A stretch of DNA of 56,401 nt from Gemmatimonadota bacterium (GTDB lineage Bacteria; Gemmatimonadota; Gemmatimonadetes; Longimicrobiales; Gaopeijiaceae), in contig JACQVF010000005.1 in assembly GCA_016209885.1 (NCBI GenBank), positions 1 through 56,401 of the forward strand, written 5' to 3'. This document shows, piece by piece, positions 52,903-56,401 of this stretch. A program made the position numbers and the translations under genes. The notes under the pieces were generated by a model that had not been told where the DNA came from, ran no database searches, and saw nothing but the letters and a program-made list of their open reading frames with translations. The stretch's first letter is position 1; every line of letters starts with the position of its first letter.

Positions 52903-55395
52903 ATGAAGAGATACGTCGAGGTCGCGCTTCCCATCCCGGTAGATCGCACCTTCACGTACACCCTCGAAGATGGGCTGGAACCGCGGCCGGGCACACGCGT
53001 GCTCGTGCCGTTTCGCCGTAGCGAGCTGGTGGGCTGGGTGGTCGGCCCGGCGACGGACGCGGAGCTGCCGGAGATCGTGCGCCCGGTGCTCGACGTGCTG
53101 GAGGGCGAGCCGACGTTCCCGCCCGAGCTGTTCCGCCTGTGCCAGTGGCTCGCCGAGTACTATGTGGCGCCTTTGGGGATTGCGCTCCGGGCGGCGGTGC
53201 CCTCCGCCCTAATGGACCGCTCCACCGACACCATCGTCCTCGTGGCCGCGCCGGCGGCGGCGCTCTCGGCTCGGGCAGCCCGGCTGGTCGAGTGGCTCGC
53301 GGCGCGAAAGGGGCCGCAGCGCGTCGCGAAGCTCAGGAAGGAGCTGGGGCAGGGCTCGCCCTGGCCGGTCATCCGCCGACTCACCGCGGCGGGCGTAGTG
53401 CGCCACGAGGTGGTGCCGCCCCGACCGGTGACCGCCAAGACTCGTGCGGTGGTGCGCGTCGGGCGCGAGCTGCCGACGCTGCAGGAGCGGGAGGCGCTCT
53501 TCGCGCGGGCGCCGCAGCAGCGGGCGTGCTACGAGCTCCTGGAGGCAGCGGGCGGCGGTGCGGAGCTGGCACACCTCACGGGGGAGGCGGGGTTCAGCCG
53601 CGCGACGATCGCGGCCCTGGGGAAGAAGGGCCTCGTGATCGTGGCAGCGGAGGAGGTGATCCGCGATCCCTTTCGCGCGTTGCCCGTGGCGGACGTGGGG
53701 GCCCAGCGCCCCACGACCGCCCAGGCCGATGCGATCCGCGCGCTCATAGCCGCGCTGGACGAGGCGCAGCCGCGCCCGTTTCTGCTCCACGGCGTCACCG
53801 GTTCCGGAAAGACGCTGGTCTACATCGAGCTGCTCAGGGAGCTCGTGCTGCGGCGCGGGCGCGCGGCGATTGTTCTGGTGCCGGAGATCGCCCTCACTCC
53901 CCAGACCGTAGCCCGCTTCCGCGCCCACTTCGGCGATGCAGTGGCGGTCCTTCACTCTGCGCTCTCCGAGGGTGAGCGCTACGACGCGTGGCGCCAGATC
54001 CGGGTGGGTGAACGGCGCATTGCCGTAGGTGCGCGTTCCGCCGTCTTCGCGCCACTCCCGGACCTGGGCGCCATCGTCGTGGACGAGGAGCACGACGCGA
54101 GCTACAAGCAGTCGGACGCGCCGCGCTACCACGCCCGCGACGTGGCGGTCGTGCGTGCCTCCCTGGCTGGCGCCGTGTGCGTGCTGGGCAGTGCAACGCC
54201 GGCGCTGGAGAGTTGGACGAACGCGCGCAGCGGCAAGTACGTGGCGCTCTCGCTCCCCGAGCGCGTGGCTGGCGGCGCGCTCCCGCCCGTGTCGCTCGTG
54301 GACCTGCGGAAGGTGCGTCGGGACATCGCCGAGCGGCAGAAGTCCGCCCAGGACCGGAGCGCGGTAGCCCGGGCCGGCGTGCTATCGCCTCCGCTCGTGG
54401 AGGCGATTCAGGCGCGGCTGTCGCGCTCCGAGCAGGTGATCCTCCTGCTCAATCGGCGCGGCTACTCCACCTTCGTGCAGTGCCGGGAGTGCGGGTCCGT
54501 CCGCGCCTGCGCGCGCTGCGCTGTGTCTCTCACGTTTCACCGCGCCGCGCGGAAGCTCCTCTGCCACCACTGCCGCTTCGCGGAGCCGGCGCCGGAGCGG
54601 TGCAACCGCTGCGGCTCCGGGGACCTTTCGTTCCGCGGCCTGGGCACCGAGCAGGTGGAGCGGCTCGTGGGCGAGACGTTCCCGCGGGCGAGGCTCGCCC
54701 GCATGGACGTGGACACGACGTCGGGCAAATGGGCGCACCACGAGATCCTGGGGCGCGTCGAGCGCGGGGAGGTGGACATTCTCCTGGGCACACAGATGAT
54801 CGCCAAAGGGCTCGACTTCCCGAACGTCACGCTCGTGGGCGTGATCAATGCAGACGTAGGGATCCACCTCCCGGATTTCCGGGCGAGCGAGCGCACCTTC
54901 CAGTTGCTTTCGCAGGTGGCGGGTCGGGCGGGACGCGGGCCCCGGGGCGGCGAGGTCATCGTCCAGACGAGGGTCCCGGAGCACTACGCGATTGAGGCGA
55001 CCGTGCGCCACGACCACGGCGGCTTCGCCGAGCGGGAGCTGGAGGAGCGGCGCGCGCCGGGCTATCCGCCGCACGTGCGGTTGGTGAACGTGGTGATCTC
55101 CGGGGTGGCGCAAGAGCCGACGGCGGACGCAGCGGAGGCGGCGGCACGCTGGGTGCGGCAGCGCATCGAGGGGGATGCGCCCGGGAGCATCGGGAGCATC
55201 GGGACCATGACGGTCACGGGACCCGCACCGTGCCCCATCGAGCGGCTGCACGGGCGCTGGCGCTGGCATTTCCTTCTGCGGGCTGCTGCGCCCCGGGCGC
55301 TGGGTGCGCTTTGCCACGCGTTCGCCCGGGAGTTCCGTCCGCGCGGTGCCCAGGTGCGGATTGCCATCGATCGTGATCCTGTGGCGCTGCTCTGA
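52903..55395 (+). CDS. priA: primosomal protein N' (PriA helicase)
   Basis: An 830-residue restart helicase. The N-terminal 3'-DNA-binding domain (RYVEVALPIPVDRTFTYTL) is followed by a helicase core with Walker A GVTGSGKT, VLVPEIALTPQ, the DEEH box (VVDEEHDASYKQ) and a motif VI-type QVAGRAGRG. Between the RecA lobes lie cysteine pairs for two zinc sites (CRECGS, CARC, CHHC, CNRCGS). The end carries a C-terminal domain. All family features are complete. It follows the GvpL/F gene by 10 bp. Confidence 0.97.
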   Translation: MKRYVEVALPIPVDRTFTYTLEDGLEPRPGTRVLVPFRRSELVGWVVGPATDAELPEIVRPVLDVLEGEPTFPPELFRLCQWLAEYYVAPLGIALRAAVPSALMDRSTDTIVLVAAPAAALSARAARLVEWLAARKGPQRVAKLRKELGQGSPWPVIRRLTAAGVVRHEVVPPRPVTAKTRAVVRVGRELPTLQEREALFARAPQQRACYELLEAAGGGAELAHLTGEAGFSRATIAALGKKGLVIVAAEEVIRDPFRALPVADVGAQRPTTAQADAIRALIAALDEAQPRPFLLHGVTGSGKTLVYIELLRELVLRRGRAAIVLVPEIALTPQTVARFRAHFGDAVAVLHSALSEGERYDAWRQIRVGERRIAVGARSAVFAPLPDLGAIVVDEEHDASYKQSDAPRYHARDVAVVRASLAGAVCVLGSATPALESWTNARSGKYVALSLPERVAGGALPPVSLVDLRKVRRDIAERQKSAQDRSAVARAGVLSPPLVEAIQARLSRSEQVILLLNRRGYSTFVQCRECGSVRACARCAVSLTFHRAARKLLCHHCRFAEPAPERCNRCGSGDLSFRGLGTEQVERLVGETFPRARLARMDVDTTSGKWAHHEILGRVERGEVDILLGTQMIAKGLDFPNVTLVGVINADVGIHLPDFRASERTFQLLSQVAGRAGRGPRGGEVIVQTRVPEHYAIEATVRHDHGGFAERELEERRAPGYPPHVRLVNVVISGVAQEPTADAAEAAARWVRQRIEGDAPGSIGSIGTMTVTGPAPCPIERLHGRWRWHFLLRAAAPRALGALCHAFAREFRPRGAQVRIAIDRDPVALL

Positions 55396-55544
55396 CCTCG
55401 TCCATCCCCCGATCCCCTTGAACCCTGAGCGGCGGGACATCATCGTAGCGATCATAGCGTGAACAAATCCCGGCCTGCGGCGTAACAAAAAACGGAGCTG
55501 CAACAGTCGGGAAGCGTCCCGGGTGACCGGGAGAGGTATGCGGA

Positions 55545-56111
55545 ATGGGGTGTCTCGCCCTGAACGCTTCTTTCGAGCCGCTGACGATCGTGCCGGCGCG
55601 GCGCGCCATACGGCTCGTGATCGACCAGAAGGCGGAGATCCTGGAGGTCGATCGGGGTCGCGTGTACCGGTCGGAGCGACACGAGCTGCCCTGCCCCACG
55701 GTCATCCGTCTGGTCCGCTACATCCATGTCCCGCGGAGTTTCCGGCGCCAGGTCACGAACACGTTCCTCTTCGCCCGCGACGACTACCGCTGCCAGTACT
55801 GCGGGCGGCACCGCCACGAACTGAGGGGCCGCCAGTTCCTGACGCGCGACCACATCGTGCCGCTATCGCGCGGCGGCGACAACTCGTGGAAGAACGTGGT
55901 CACCTGCTGCTCGCCATGTAACAACAAGAAGGGGCACCACCTCGTCTCCGAGGTGGGCTTCCGCGTGCTTTCGATGCCGAAAGAGCCGAACTACGTGACT
56001 CTGGTGTGGGCGGTTCGCAAGGTCACGAGCGTGCAGGCCAGGTACATCCAGATGTTCTATGGCGATGAGGCTCTGCGGGCGCTGACGGGCCACCCCGCCC
56101 CCGAGCTCTGA
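55545..56111 (+). CDS. HNH endonuclease
   Basis: A 188-residue HNH nuclease. It has CQYCGRHRHELRGRQFLTRD and then HIVPLSRGGDNSWKNVVTCC, with two CxxC zinc pairs (CQYC; CSPC) around the D-H and N core. The N-terminal LNASFEPLTIVPARRAI matches the widespread chromosomal HNH proteins of unknown cellular role, not a homing endonuclease. It stands alone downstream of priA, with a less GC-rich gap before it. Confidence 0.88.
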   Translation: MGCLALNASFEPLTIVPARRAIRLVIDQKAEILEVDRGRVYRSERHELPCPTVIRLVRYIHVPRSFRRQVTNTFLFARDDYRCQYCGRHRHELRGRQFLTRDHIVPLSRGGDNSWKNVVTCCSPCNNKKGHHLVSEVGFRVLSMPKEPNYVTLVWAVRKVTSVQARYIQMFYGDEALRALTGHPAPEL

Positions 56112-56145
56112 GCTTCGCCGCGTCCGTCCCCGGAACGCTGCCTGA

Positions 56146-56401
56146 TCATCCTCCCTCTGGTGCTGGCGGCCCAGCTCCAGATACCCGCGCCCGTCGGCTA
56201 CGTGAACGACTTCGCCGGTCGTGCTACTCCTCAAACCGGGGGAACGCCCTGGAGACGGACGCGCGGATCTGGCGATCGCCACGGGCACGGGTGCGGAGGG
56301 CTTCGTCACGGATGCGCGGGCGGGCCGGATTCGCGACGCCATCGGGCAGGCGGCGGCGGAACGTGGGGATTACGCTGCCGGCCTCCTAATAGGTGTAGCA
56401 C
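56146..56401 (+). pseudogene. TPM-domain (YgcG-like) gene with internal deletion, cut by window end
   Basis: One frame reads a signal-like stretch and APVGYVNDFAG, the start of a TPM domain. From about 56218 the likeness continues in another frame: VVLLLKPGERPGDGRADLAI, then TGAEGFVTDARAGRIRDAIG and ERGDYAAGLLIGV. In intact proteins about 60 residues lie between these parts. Here they are missing and the frame has changed. No start codon with a ribosome site was found. The sequence runs past the window. Confidence 0.65.

Overview
The window is a very GC-rich bacterial chromosome segment, densely packed with genes on both strands. No tRNA, rRNA, CRISPR array, transposase or phage gene was seen. 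The gene content points to a Gram-negative, probably thermo- or halotolerant member of Gemmatimonadota or a neighbouring lineage. The reasons are a TonB-dependent receptor with a carboxypeptidase-like N-domain under an ECF sigma/zinc-finger anti-sigma pair, Ig-like lipoproteins, a TolB/TPR signalling protein, a DUF5916 remnant, and both known routes to the compatible solute mannosylglycerate, a combination best known from Rhodothermus marinus. The taxonomic call is an inference from gene content only.

Layout. 1-5.5 kb is a mannosylglycerate island: an SGLT-like sodium symporter and one-step synthase mgs (+) face the two-step pair mpgP and mpgS (-). mpgS carries an in-frame TAG. 5.6-11 kb holds, on the minus strand, an ECF sigma, its anti-sigma, a TonB-dependent receptor and a separate outer-membrane barrel protein. 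A 29-bp element shared by the sigma and barrel-protein promoters suggests one regulon. 11.2-18.3 kb is mostly housekeeping: a SnoaL-like lipoprotein, nfuA, glyS, an NSS symporter, a metallopeptidase, two unknown genes and nth. 18.5-22.8 kb holds a three-gene operon (two zinc MDR dehydrogenases and a cupin joined by ATGA overlaps), an HD phosphohydrolase and an AbrB/PIN toxin-antitoxin pair. 23-31.8 kb holds tryptophanase, a diguanylate cyclase, and a secreted group (M6 metalloprotease, two lipoproteins, a broken Ig-like lipoprotein, a secreted unknown). 31.9-39.4 kb holds NmrA and flavodoxin-like oxidoreductases, a MetS-like microprotein overlapping carB, a histone-deacetylase-like hydrolase and a macro-like protein.

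39.7-49.3 kb is the most unusual part. A DUF697-like membrane protein is followed by a 1287-residue fusion of a calcineurin-type metallophosphoesterase to a cholesterol-oxidase-like GMC flavoenzyme. Next come a strictosidine-synthase-like beta-propeller, an alpha/beta hydrolase of the PHA-synthase-like type that I recall as fused to such GMC enzymes in other bacteria, and a TolB/TPR signalling protein. Together they look like a lipid or sterol-like alcohol oxidation and hydrolysis cluster that I do not recognise as described.

49.5-56.4 kb holds a DUF5916 remnant, a methyltransferase, an M24 peptidase, an orphan GvpL/F protein, priA, an HNH nuclease and a deleted TPM-domain gene. At least five genes in the window are broken or decayed (mpgS, a TPR gene, an Ig-like lipoprotein, DUF5916, TPM). 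That is either real erosion or, in part, assembly error; reads would decide.
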